From Gammaproteobacteria bacterium (GTDB lineage Bacteria > Pseudomonadota > Gammaproteobacteria > Natronospirales > REEB76): 64,000 nucleotides of DNA. Each line of letters opens with the position of its first letter. Positions within the stretch are counted from its first letter, which is position 1. Made by a program: the position numbers and the translations under genes. Under the pieces are notes generated by a model. It was not told where the DNA came from. It worked only from the letters and a program-made list of their open reading frames with translations, and did not search any database. Positions 47,914 to 55,458 of the stretch are shown here, in pieces. The DNA lies in contig DASVOS010000005.1 in the NCBI GenBank assembly GCA_036383255.1, positions 1 through 64,000 of the forward strand, written 5' to 3'.

Positions 47914-47997
47914 TGAAGCGTTTAAGACGCCTTCGCGCAACGCGGGGGAGTCCGGGGCCTCTCGTTTTCCCCCTTTGACGAGAGGCCCCTCTTTTTT
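47914..47997 (+). ncRNA. Candidate small RNA, about 85 nt
   Basis: Between hutH and a lipoprotein gene, with its own TATACT box upstream and a strong Rho-independent terminator at its end. The predicted transcript starts with a bulged hairpin (GAAGCGT / ACGCCTTC), then a G-rich single-stranded part, then an 11-bp stem GGGGCCTCTCG / CGAGAGGCCCC followed by TCTTTTTT. No start codon with a ribosome-binding site is inside. No Rfam family is recognised. Alternatively it is only the distant hutH terminator. Confidence 0.55.
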
Positions 47998-48108
47998 GCG
48001 CGACCCCGGACCTGCGGACAGCGCGTCAACCCCAAGGTAAACTGCGCTGCCCGGCGGTCGTTAACCCCTCGAGTGACAGTCCCGCCTCGCCCAAGACCTG
48101 GAGAATCC

Positions 48109-48981
48109 ATGCTGAACCGGATGCTGAAGATCGCCGCCCTGGCGCTCCCCACCCTATTGCTCGTGAGTTGCGGCGGCAACACCATCAACGGTGTCAGCTT
48201 GGCGATCACCGATGCGCCGTTGGACCTGGCCACCTCGGTCAACATCAGCTTCGCCAAGATCGAGTTCAGCGGGCCCAAGGTCGCCCCCTTCAAGATCAAC
48301 ATCAAGCCCGCCAGCAGCGTGGATGTGTTCCAGCTCCAGGGCGGCATCTCCGCTACCGTGCTGGCCGGACTGCAGGTCACCCCGGGGCATTACACGAACC
48401 TGCAGGTGACCCTGGCGGCAGACCCTAACACCGCCCAGTCCAACATCACCCTGCCCGATGGCCTTCACATCCTGTATATACCGGCGGGGGTCTCCTCCAA
48501 GGTGGACATCCCCATCGATTTCACCATCGCCAGCGGCGGCACGGTGAACCTGACCATGGACGTCGACCTGCGCAAGTCCATCATCCAGGACCCGGACGAC
48601 CCGACGAAATACCAGCTGATCCCCTCCATCCGTGCGGTGGAGAACGAGCGCTCCGGCACCATCACCGGGAGCGTGGACTCCGCGCTCATCACCTGCCTGT
48701 CTCCGGCGGTATACGTGTATAGCGGCGACGTCACGCCCACCGACGTGGACATCGACGACCCCACCCACCAGCAGCCCCTCGGCACCGCACTGGTGGGCCT
48801 CAATGCCACCACCGGCAACTACAACTTCACCGTCGGTTTCCTGCCGGTGGGAGACTACACCGTGGCGTTCACCTGCCAGTCCACGCTGGACGTCGCGAAT
48901 CAGCCCAATGACATAAAGTTCGCCTCCGTGACCCACACCTCGGTACAGCCACTGGTCACGAGTTTCATCGCGCTGCATTGA
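48109..48981 (+). CDS. DUF4382 lipoprotein, paralogue 1
   Basis: 290 residues from the ATG at 48109 with CTGGAG just upstream. Lipobox LLLVSCGG makes it an outer- or inner-membrane lipoprotein (Cys near residue 21). The DUF4382 domain follows: VSLAITDAPLDLATSVNISF, VFQLQGG and LAGLQVTPGHYTNLQVTL-type strands, then a carboxypeptidase-regulatory-like beta domain (about 185-290) ending IALH. Function unknown; such proteins are surface-exposed or periplasmic. The next gene is a paralogue 30 bases on. Confidence 0.85.
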   Translation: MLNRMLKIAALALPTLLLVSCGGNTINGVSLAITDAPLDLATSVNISFAKIEFSGPKVAPFKINIKPASSVDVFQLQGGISATVLAGLQVTPGHYTNLQVTLAADPNTAQSNITLPDGLHILYIPAGVSSKVDIPIDFTIASGGTVNLTMDVDLRKSIIQDPDDPTKYQLIPSIRAVENERSGTITGSVDSALITCLSPAVYVYSGDVTPTDVDIDDPTHQQPLGTALVGLNATTGNYNFTVGFLPVGDYTVAFTCQSTLDVANQPNDIKFASVTHTSVQPLVTSFIALH

Positions 48982-49011
48982 GCTAGACTCAAGGCAGTAA
49001 GGAGACCTGCC

Positions 49012-49878
49012 ATGAAGCACATCCGCATCCTCCTGGCCCTGGGCCTATCGGCGCTCGCCGGCTGCAACGGCGAGAGCGGCAGTGGGCGCATCGGCATCGA
49101 CCTCACCGACGCGCCGGCAGACGGCGCCAGCAGCGTGGTGGTGGCCTTCACCGGTGTGCGCGTGAAACCCGCCGGTGCCGCGGCCATCCAGTACATCTTC
49201 CCTCGAAGCGTACAGGTCGACCTCGCCGAGCTGCAGGGTGGCGCCAGCGCGCCCCTGCTGCACAACCTGACCCTGCCCGCCGGCCACTATGAATGGCTGG
49301 AACTCGAGGTTAGCGCCACGCCAGGCGCGAAGGATTCCTATGTGGTGGATGCGAACGGCAAGCACGGCCTGGTGCTGGCATCGGGCACCGGCCTGCGGAT
49401 CGCCGGCGGATTCGACGTCAAGGCCGACGAGAGCAGCCCCTTCATCGTGGACTTCGACGCGCGCCGCTCGGTACTGCCGCCCGCCAGCGCCTCCAGCGAC
49501 TTCCGCCTCAGTCCGGTGCTGCGCATGCTGGACGAGCGTGCCGCCGGCAACATCGTCGGCTCGGTGCTGCCGAGCCTCGCTGCCGCAGCCGGCTGCGTGC
49601 CGGTGGTATATGTGTACCGGGGCGACGTGGCTGCTCCGGCAGGCCTGGACAGCTCCGGCTCCGCGCCGCAGCCCGTGACCGAGGCGCCGGTGAAGCTCGA
49701 GACGCGCTTCGGCACCTACCGCTTCACCGCCGCCTATCTCCCGGCAGGGTTCTACACCCTCGCCTTCACCTGCGATGCGGGGAACGACGATCCCAGCCTC
49801 GCAGACGCGGTGAGCTTCGACTCGGTGGGCACGGTGCAGGCCATAGCCGGCAACACCATCCTCACAGCGCTGCACTAA
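49012..49878 (+). CDS. DUF4382 lipoprotein, paralogue 2
   Basis: 288 residues, lipobox LSALAGCNG (Cys near 18). Same layout as the preceding gene: IGIDLTDAPADGASSVVVAF, LAELQGG, LPAGHYEWLEL, then GSVLP and VVYVYRGDVAAP, and a final TALH. The duplicates have diverged in the second half. SD AAGGAG precedes the start. It probably forms a two-gene transcript with paralogue 1. Unknown function. Confidence 0.85.
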   Translation: MKHIRILLALGLSALAGCNGESGSGRIGIDLTDAPADGASSVVVAFTGVRVKPAGAAAIQYIFPRSVQVDLAELQGGASAPLLHNLTLPAGHYEWLELEVSATPGAKDSYVVDANGKHGLVLASGTGLRIAGGFDVKADESSPFIVDFDARRSVLPPASASSDFRLSPVLRMLDERAAGNIVGSVLPSLAAAAGCVPVVYVYRGDVAAPAGLDSSGSAPQPVTEAPVKLETRFGTYRFTAAYLPAGFYTLAFTCDAGNDDPSLADAVSFDSVGTVQAIAGNTILTALH

Positions 49879-49919
49879 GAGAAAGCAAACTCTCTGAGCG
49901 TCATGAGCGGGGCAGCAGC

Positions 49920-50381
49920 TTAAGGGCGGCCGGCACCAACGTAGTGCTCGTTCCAGTATCCGGCGTTCATCCATGCGCCAGCCACCGGCTTGCCGGTCTC
50001 GGGCGCGTGGATGAACCAGCCATCCCCCGTGTAGATCCCCACATGCATCGCCGTCCCGCCGAAGAAGAACACAAGATCGCCGGGTTCGAGGTCCGCGCGC
50101 GGCACGCGCCGGGTGTGGTCGTACTGGGCCTGGGCGGTGCGGGGCAGGCTCACGCCCAACCTGCCATAGGAGTAGTAGACGAGGCCGCTGCAGTCGAAGC
50201 CCAGGGGGCTGTGGCCGCCGTAGACGTAGGGCACGCCCACCTGCTGTTCGGCGAGGGCCGTCACCCGCTTGCCCAGATCCACCTCGCGGGGTGTAGCCGC
50301 CACGGCCGCACCGGGCTCCGGCCATTCGGCACAGCCGCCGAGCAGCGAGATCATCATGAGCGTGACCGTGAGGGTCTTCAC
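49920..50381 (-). CDS. NlpC/P60-family lipoprotein endopeptidase
   Basis: 153 residues from a GTG at 50381, which puts the signal peptide VKTLTVTLMMISLLGGC in the right place (lipid Cys17). The NlpC/P60 domain has Cys64 in FDCSGLVYYSYG, His113 in MHVGIYTG and His125 in FIHAPETG, the catalytic triad pattern of murein DD/LD-endopeptidases. Longer frames upstream lack a signal. It hydrolyses peptidoglycan cross-links near the envelope. Lies 28 bases behind pxpC and may end that operon. Confidence 0.9.
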   Translation of the reverse strand: MKTLTVTLMMISLLGGCAEWPEPGAAVAATPREVDLGKRVTALAEQQVGVPYVYGGHSPLGFDCSGLVYYSYGRLGVSLPRTAQAQYDHTRRVPRADLEPGDLVFFFGGTAMHVGIYTGDGWFIHAPETGKPVAGAWMNAGYWNEHYVGAGRP

Positions 50382-50409
50382 GCCCCCATTATATAGAGGG
50401 CGCTTCCGG

Positions 50410-51432
50410 CTACTTGCGGATGCGTATGCGCCGCTGTCCATCAGACAGCGCGGCCTGCTTGAGGCTCGCGTGGGTCCCGGCGAGGCGCATCAGGGCGCGG
50501 GCCGCCAGCAGCCCCTCATCCGCCGGGATTATGTCCTGCACGAGTCTCTCCTCCTGTTCGCGGAGTGCCGCAAGCGCATCGGCACGGCTCACATCCATGA
50601 AGCATACCTCCATGCCGGGCGCGAGCTGCGCCAGGCGCGGCAGGTCCGCGCCGATCACTACTGCGATCACGGGATAGCCGCCGGTGGTGCCATGGTTGGC
50701 GAGCAGCGCGATGGGCTGGCCTGACGATGGCACCTGCAGCGCACCGCTCACCATGCCCATGGAAGGCAGTTCACCCTCCCATCCACGCGTGAGCGCCTGG
50801 CCTTCCAGGCGCACACCGGTGCGGTCGCCCATCTTGGACACCCGGTAGACGGAACTGCGCAGTGCGAGTCGCGCATCCGGCGTGAACCAATCCTGCTGCG
50901 GTCCGGGCAGCGTGCGCAGCCGCACTGACCGCCTGTACTCAGGAGGCGATCGCAGGTACGCGGCCTCTTCCCTGACTGGCGTCCCGACGGCAAGACGCAT
51001 GCCCGCCGCGAGCGCCGGCGGCCCGAGCCCCGCGAGGGTATCGCTGGAGCGGCTCCCCAACAGCACCGGCATGTCGATGCCGCCGGCCACCGCGAGGTAG
51101 CTGCGCCAGCCGGTGAAGATGCGCCCGCAGGCGAGCTCGCTGCCGGCTTTCACCGCCAAGGTCTGGTACATGGGGACCGGCGCACCGTCCAACAGCACTT
51201 CCATCGCACCCCCGCAGAGGGCCACACGTGAATCGCACGCAAAGCGCAGCGTCGCACCCTCCTCCGTCATCTCCAGTCCCGCCGCGCCATCCGGGTTGCC
51301 CACCAGACGGTTGGCGACGCGCAGGTCGAAACGGTCGACGGCCCCCGCCTCCGGCACGCCCAGATGCGCATGACCCAAGCGCCCAAAGTCCTGGATGGTG
51401 GACAGCAGGCCCGGCCGGATGACCTCGATCAT
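50410..51432 (-). CDS. pxpC: 5-Oxoprolinase subunit C
   Basis: 340 residues of the biotin-dependent carboxyltransferase fold (urea amidolyase-related). Starts EVIRPGLLSTIQDFGRLGH; GVPEAGAVDRFDLRVANRLVGN and LANHGTTGGYPVIA are family segments. With PxpA and PxpB it splits 5-oxoproline (pyroglutamate) to glutamate using ATP. Start overlaps the pxpB stop by four bases. Encoded in the same operon as hutU. Confidence 0.93.
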   Translation of the reverse strand: MIEVIRPGLLSTIQDFGRLGHAHLGVPEAGAVDRFDLRVANRLVGNPDGAAGLEMTEEGATLRFACDSRVALCGGAMEVLLDGAPVPMYQTLAVKAGSELACGRIFTGWRSYLAVAGGIDMPVLLGSRSSDTLAGLGPPALAAGMRLAVGTPVREEAAYLRSPPEYRRSVRLRTLPGPQQDWFTPDARLALRSSVYRVSKMGDRTGVRLEGQALTRGWEGELPSMGMVSGALQVPSSGQPIALLANHGTTGGYPVIAVVIGADLPRLAQLAPGMEVCFMDVSRADALAALREQEERLVQDIIPADEGLLAARALMRLAGTHASLKQAALSDGQRRIRIRK

Positions 51433-52040
51433 GGCGCGGGCCTGAAGCGCACCCGGTCGCCGGGGGCGAGCAGCGCAGGCACGGCGCGGGCGGCATCGAA
51501 GAGCGAGGCATCGCAGCGGCCCAGCAGGTGCCAGCCGCCGGGCGTCGCCTCGGGATAGATGCCGGTGAATTCATCGGCCATGGCGACGCTGCCGGCCGGC
51601 ACGCGGGTGCGGGGATCGGTGCGGCGCGGCAGCTTGAGTCCCGCGTCCAGGCCGGTGAGGTAAGGGAAACCCGGCGCGAAGCCCAGGAACGCGACGGTGT
51701 AGAGCGGCGCCGCGTGGCGGCGCACCAATTCCGCCGCCTCGATACCGAGCCGCTTCGCGCAGGCAGCGAGGTCCTCGCCGTGATACCGCACCGTGAACTC
51801 GTGCAGGCGGGGTTCCGGCGCAGCCGGCGTTGCGCGCGCGAGTTCCGGCAACCGCGCGGCCAGCGCCTCCAGGTCCGTGAGCAACGGGTCCGCTTCGACG
51901 AGCAGCGACGCCTGGCCTGGCGCCAGTTGCCGCAACCCGGGCAGCGAGGCTCCGAGCAGCGCGCGGCGCAGGTCCTGGGCCGCGGCGGCGTCCGGGGTCT
52001 CGATCAGCAGGGCGCCCTCACCCATGAAACTCGTCTTCAT
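51429..52040 (-). CDS. pxpB: 5-Oxoprolinase subunit B
   Basis: 203 residues from the ATG at 52040; longer frames overlap pxpA and are rejected. Family segments: GEGALLIE at the start, FTVRYHGEDLAACAKRLGI, YTVAFLGFAPGFPYL and AGSVAMADEFTGIYPEATPGGWHLLGR (read in parts). It forms a complex with PxpC. Coupled to pxpA upstream and pxpC downstream by ATGA overlaps. Confidence 0.93.
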   Translation of the reverse strand: MKTSFMGEGALLIETPDAAAAQDLRRALLGASLPGLRQLAPGQASLLVEADPLLTDLEALAARLPELARATPAAPEPRLHEFTVRYHGEDLAACAKRLGIEAAELVRRHAAPLYTVAFLGFAPGFPYLTGLDAGLKLPRRTDPRTRVPAGSVAMADEFTGIYPEATPGGWHLLGRCDASLFDAARAVPALLAPGDRVRFRPAP

Positions 52041-52777
52041 GTGAATGCGACGAGCTCGACGCCCGCATCCAGGAGTGCTTCCCGCAGGGCCGCGGCCATG
52101 GCCACCGCGCCCGGTGTGTCGCCGTGCACGCACAGGGAACGTGCCGCGAGCTCGAAAGGCTTGCCGTCCACGCTCGGCATCATGCCGCCACGGAGCCAGG
52201 CGAGTGCACGGGAGGTGACTTCGCTGACATCGGTAAGCAACGCGCCCGGCTCGCCGCGGGGCTGCAGACGGCCATCGTCCCGGTAACCCCGGTCGGCGAA
52301 GGCCTCCCCCACCGCTTCCACGCCTGCGGCGGCGGCGCGGCGCGCGGCCATGCTGTCCGGCAGGGTGAGGAGCTTGAGCGCGGGAGAGAAACCCTTGAGC
52401 GCGGCGATCACCGCGTCGGCGGTGGCGGGGTCATCCGCCATGCGGTTGTAGAGCGCGCCGTGGGCCTTGAGATAGCGCACTTCGGCACCCGCGCTGCGGG
52501 CGATGGTGGCGAGCCCGTTCAGCTGGCCGGCCACGCTGGTGGCGACCTCGGCAGGCGGCAGGTCCAGGTCGCGGCGGCCGAAATGCTCGCGATCGGGATA
52601 AGAGACATGGGCGCCGATGCGGACGCGGTGCGCAAGGCAGGCCTCCACGGTCCGGCGCATGGTGCCGGGATCGCCGGCATGGGCGCCGCAGGCGATGTTG
52701 GCGCTGGTGAGGAGCGGGATGAGCGCTGCATCGTCGCCGCACTCCTCCCCCACGTCGGCGTTGAGGTCGATGCGCAT
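52037..52777 (-). CDS. pxpA: 5-Oxoprolinase subunit A (LamB/YcsF family)
   Basis: 246 residues, polysaccharide-deacetylase-like TIM barrel. Typical: MRIDLNADVGE, ANIACGAHAGDP, GAHVSYPDREHFGRR, YLKAHGALYN and LCVHGDTPGAV, with several metal-binding histidines. Lies 24 bases behind hutU on the same strand, so hutU-pxpA-pxpB-pxpC form one transcription unit. Physiologically it recycles pyroglutamate to glutamate. Confidence 0.94.
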   Translation of the reverse strand: MRIDLNADVGEECGDDAALIPLLTSANIACGAHAGDPGTMRRTVEACLAHRVRIGAHVSYPDREHFGRRDLDLPPAEVATSVAGQLNGLATIARSAGAEVRYLKAHGALYNRMADDPATADAVIAALKGFSPALKLLTLPDSMAARRAAAAGVEAVGEAFADRGYRDDGRLQPRGEPGALLTDVSEVTSRALAWLRGGMMPSVDGKPFELAARSLCVHGDTPGAVAMAAALREALLDAGVELVAFT

Positions 52778-52801
52778 GCCGACGCCGCGCTTCAGGTCCG
52801 G

Positions 52802-54472
52802 TCAGCGGGTGCCGAACATCGGCAGGTCGAGGCCGCGCTCCCGCGCCACCTCCACCGCCCGTTCGTAGCCCGCGTCGGCGTGGCGCATCACCCCGGTGCC
52901 GGGGTCGTTCACCAGTACCCGCGCCAGGGCCTCCTCCGCGCGTTCGCTGCCGTCAGCCACGATCACCACGCCCGCGTGCAGCGAGTAGCCCATGCCGACG
53001 CCGCCGCCGTGGTGGAAGCTCACCCAGGTGGCGCCGCTCGCGGTGTTGAGCAGCGCATTGAGGATCGGCCAGTCCGCCACCGCGTCGGTACCGTCCCGCA
53101 TGCCCTCGGTCTCCCGGTTGGGCGAAGCCACCGAGCCCGAGTCCAGGTGGTCGCGGCCGATGACGATGGGCGCCTTGAGCTCGCCCTTGCGCACCATCTC
53201 GTTGAAGGCGAGGCCGAGGCGATGGCGTTCCTTGTAGCCCAACCAGCAGATGCGGGCCGGCAAGCCCTGGAACTTGATACGCGCGCGGGCCATGTCCAGC
53301 CAGCGGTGCAGGTGCTTCATGTCCGGGAACAGTTCGCGGGCCTTGGCGTCGGTCTTGTAGATGTCCTCCGGGTCGCCAGAGAGCGCAGCCCAGCGGAACG
53401 GCCCCATGCCCTCGCAGAACAGCGGCCTTATATAGAGGGGCACGAAGCCCTTGAAGTCGAAGGCGTTGGTGACGCCGGCGTCCTGCGCCATGGCACGGAT
53501 GTTGTTGCCGTAGTCGAAGGTGGGGATGCCCTTCTGCTGCAGGCCGAGCATGGCCCGCACCTGGCGCGCCATGGATTGCTTGGCGAGCTCAACGTATTTC
53601 TTGGGGTCCGCCTTGCGCAATTCGGCGGCCTTGGCGAGCGAGTAACCCACGGGGATGTAGCCGTTCAGGGGGTCGTGGGCCGAGGTCTGGTCGGTGACGA
53701 GATGAGGCAGGTGATCGCCCTTAAGTATCTCCTCGAACACTTCCGCCGCATTGCCGAGCAGACCCACGGATTTGGGCTCGCCCTGCTCCGCCGCCTTCTT
53801 GAGGTATGCGATCGCATCCTTGAGGCTCGTGGCCTTGTGGTCCAGGTAACCCGTCGCTAGACGCTTGTCGATGCGGCTCTCGTCCACCTCCACCGCCAGG
53901 CAGTTCAAGCCTGCGAACACCGCGGCCAGGGGCTGGGCCCCACCCATGCCGCCCAAGCCGCCGGTGAGCAGCCACTTGCCCGATGCAGAACCCTTGTAAT
54001 GCTGCCGCACCGCCTCGGCGAAGGTCTCATAGGTGCCCTGCACGATGCCCTGGGATCCGATGTAGATCCAGGAGCCGGCCGTCATCTGGCCGTACATCAT
54101 GAGGCCTTTCTTATCCAGCTCGAAGAAGTGGTCCCAGTCGGCCCACTTGCCCACCAGGTTGGAGTTGGCCAGCAGTACGCGCGGCGCGCCGGCGTGGGTC
54201 TTGAACACCCCCACCGGACGGCCGGACTGGATCAGCAGGGTCTCATCGTCCTCCAGGCGCTTGAGGGTCGCCACGATGGCGTCGAAGCTCTCCCAGTCGC
54301 GGGCGGCACGGCCGATGCCGCCGTACACCACCAGTTCCTTGGGGTTCTCGGCCACCTGCGGGTCGAGGTTGTTATGCAGCATGCGCAGCGCGGCTTCCTG
54401 CTGCCAGCCCTTGCAGCTCAGCTTGGATCCGGTGGGCGCGCGGAGCTCGATGTCGCGGAAACGGGTGGCCAC
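52802..54472 (-). CDS. hutU: Urocanate hydratase
   Basis: 556 residues from a GTG at 54472, which has AGGA seven bases upstream; a GTG six codons earlier (54490) is open but touches the U-run of a terminator. NAD+-dependent; adds water to urocanate giving imidazolonepropionate. Hallmarks: [46 protein letters not shown] and the Cys in [15 protein letters not shown]. It heads the hutU-pxpABC unit, apart from hutIH. A terminator hairpin with a TACAAT in its loop lies in its upstream region. Confidence 0.94.
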   Translation of the reverse strand: MATRFRDIELRAPTGSKLSCKGWQQEAALRMLHNNLDPQVAENPKELVVYGGIGRAARDWESFDAIVATLKRLEDDETLLIQSGRPVGVFKTHAGAPRVLLANSNLVGKWADWDHFFELDKKGLMMYGQMTAGSWIYIGSQGIVQGTYETFAEAVRQHYKGSASGKWLLTGGLGGMGGAQPLAAVFAGLNCLAVEVDESRIDKRLATGYLDHKATSLKDAIAYLKKAAEQGEPKSVGLLGNAAEVFEEILKGDHLPHLVTDQTSAHDPLNGYIPVGYSLAKAAELRKADPKKYVELAKQSMARQVRAMLGLQQKGIPTFDYGNNIRAMAQDAGVTNAFDFKGFVPLYIRPLFCEGMGPFRWAALSGDPEDIYKTDAKARELFPDMKHLHRWLDMARARIKFQGLPARICWLGYKERHRLGLAFNEMVRKGELKAPIVIGRDHLDSGSVASPNRETEGMRDGTDAVADWPILNALLNTASGATWVSFHHGGGVGMGYSLHAGVVIVADGSERAEEALARVLVNDPGTGVMRHADAGYERAVEVARERGLDLPMFGTR

Positions 54473-54490
54473 TCGATCATCCTGGTGCAC

Positions 54491-54525
54491 AAAAAGACAG
54501 GGCCGGTATTGTACCCGGCCCTGTC
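54491..54525 (-). terminator. Terminator between the small lipoprotein gene and hutU
   Basis: Minus strand: 11-bp stem GACAGGGCCGG / CCGGCCCTGTC, 8-base loop, then TTTTTG right before the hutU region. It should end the upstream lipoprotein transcript. Its loop contains TACAAT, which could serve as the -10 of hutU. Confidence 0.85.
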
Positions 54526-54548
54526 TGGGTCATTGAACCTGAGGAGCA

Positions 54549-54872
54549 TCAGCCGCCGCTGCTGCTGGCTCTCGTCTGGGTGTTGTTATTCTGGGCATTG
54601 CGTATCGCGTCCTGGGCGGCCTTCCGGCGCGCAGCCGCTTCCTCGGGGGTCATGCAGATGCGCTGTGGCAGCAGCGAGCCCAGCGGCTTGCTCTCCTCGC
54701 ACACCAGCTTGGGCTTGGCAGGAGCAGCCTGGGCCGTCGCCGGGGCGGTGCCGCTGGCGGAAGCCGGGGCAACGCTGCTGCCGGCCGCAGGGGCGGGAGT
54801 CTCAGGATTGGAGGCGCAGGCCGCGATCCCGAGGGACAGGGCTAGGCCACAGGCGAGGGCGAACTTGGTCAT
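54549..54872 (-). CDS. Small Ala/Pro-rich lipoprotein, unknown
   Basis: 107 residues. Lipobox GIAACASN (Cys near 19), then an Ala/Pro/Ser-rich linker (about 22-55), then a segment VCEESKPLGSLLPQRICMTPEEA with two cysteines 14 residues apart, probably a disulfide, and an Asn/Gln-rich tail. No family is recognised with certainty; the CEES...ICMT layout recurs in small periplasmic proteins of Xanthomonadales. Divergent from blaI; the two paired BlaI-type operators lie in between, so it may belong to that regulon. Confidence 0.7.
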   Translation of the reverse strand: MTKFALACGLALSLGIAACASNPETPAPAAGSSVAPASASGTAPATAQAAPAKPKLVCEESKPLGSLLPQRICMTPEEAAARRKAAQDAIRNAQNNNTQTRASSSGG

Positions 54873-54917
54873 GAGCGGTTTCTCCAGGCTTTTCAGGGCT
54901 TACGCCCATGGGGAATC

Positions 54918-54933
54918 TACTAAGTGAATAGTA
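54918..54933. promoter_or_regulatory. BlaI-type operator 1 (imperfect)
   Basis: TACTAAGTGAATAGTA: TACTA and TAGTA arms with a 6-base centre, 16 bp in all, the same size as operator 2, centre 51 bp away. It lies 45 bases upstream of the lipoprotein start (54872), so it may control that side. Confidence 0.6.
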
Positions 54934-54968
54934 TTTTAGCCATCCAGCAGGCTTTTGCAAGGGGGGTG

Positions 54969-54997
54969 TACTAGATTTCTAGTAGCTGGTCTATACT
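54969..54997 (+). promoter_or_regulatory. BlaI-type operator 2 overlapping the blaI promoter
   Basis: TACTAGATTTCTAGTA (54969-54984) is a perfect palindrome with 7-bp arms, of the TACTA...TAGTA kind related to BlaI/MecI sites. TATACT (54992-54997) is a -10 box whose -35 would fall on 54969-54974. Repressor binding here would block the promoter, implying autoregulation. Confidence 0.75.
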
Positions 54998-55047
54998 CAG
55001 TCACAGCGCTGCCCCCGGGGCGGCACCTTGCCACAGGGAAATCCGAC

Positions 55048-55458
55048 ATGTCACCCAGACGGCCCGCCCCCGCCACCCAGGTCCCGGAACCCACCGAAGC
55101 GGAACTCGAAGTCCTGCGCGTGCTCTGGCAGCAGGGTGACTGCACCGTCCGCCAGGTCCACGAGGTGCTGGCGCAGGGCAACCCGGTTGCCTACACCACC
55201 GTGCTCACCACCCTGCAGATCATGCACCAGAAGGGCTTGGTCAAGCGCGACGCCTCCGAGCGTGCCCACGTCTACGCAGCCGCCCTCAGCCAGCGCAAGG
55301 CCCAGAAGCGCTTCCTCGGCAAGTTGCTGCACCGGGTGTTCGAGGATTCGGCTGCCGAGCTCGTCATGCAGGCGCTCGGTTCCGGCAAGCCGGCGAGCGC
55401 CGAAGAGCTGGCCATGATCCGGGCCAGGCTCAACGAACTGGAGGAGCAGCACAAATGA
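55048..55458 (+). CDS. BlaI/MecI-family winged-helix repressor
   Basis: 136 residues from the ATG at 55048 with AGGGAA upstream; a frame open to 54955 runs through the promoter. The winged helix has LEVLRVLWQQGDCTVRQVHEVL and AYTTVLTTLQIMHQKGLV, with the DNA-recognition helix AYTTVLTTL; the C-terminal part dimerises. Such repressors are cleaved when the partner M56 sensor is triggered. Its stop overlaps that sensor gene by four bases. Two 16-bp operators precede it. No beta-lactamase gene lies near, so it may control other functions. Confidence 0.92.
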   Translation: MSPRRPAPATQVPEPTEAELEVLRVLWQQGDCTVRQVHEVLAQGNPVAYTTVLTTLQIMHQKGLVKRDASERAHVYAAALSQRKAQKRFLGKLLHRVFEDSAAELVMQALGSGKPASAEELAMIRARLNELEEQHK

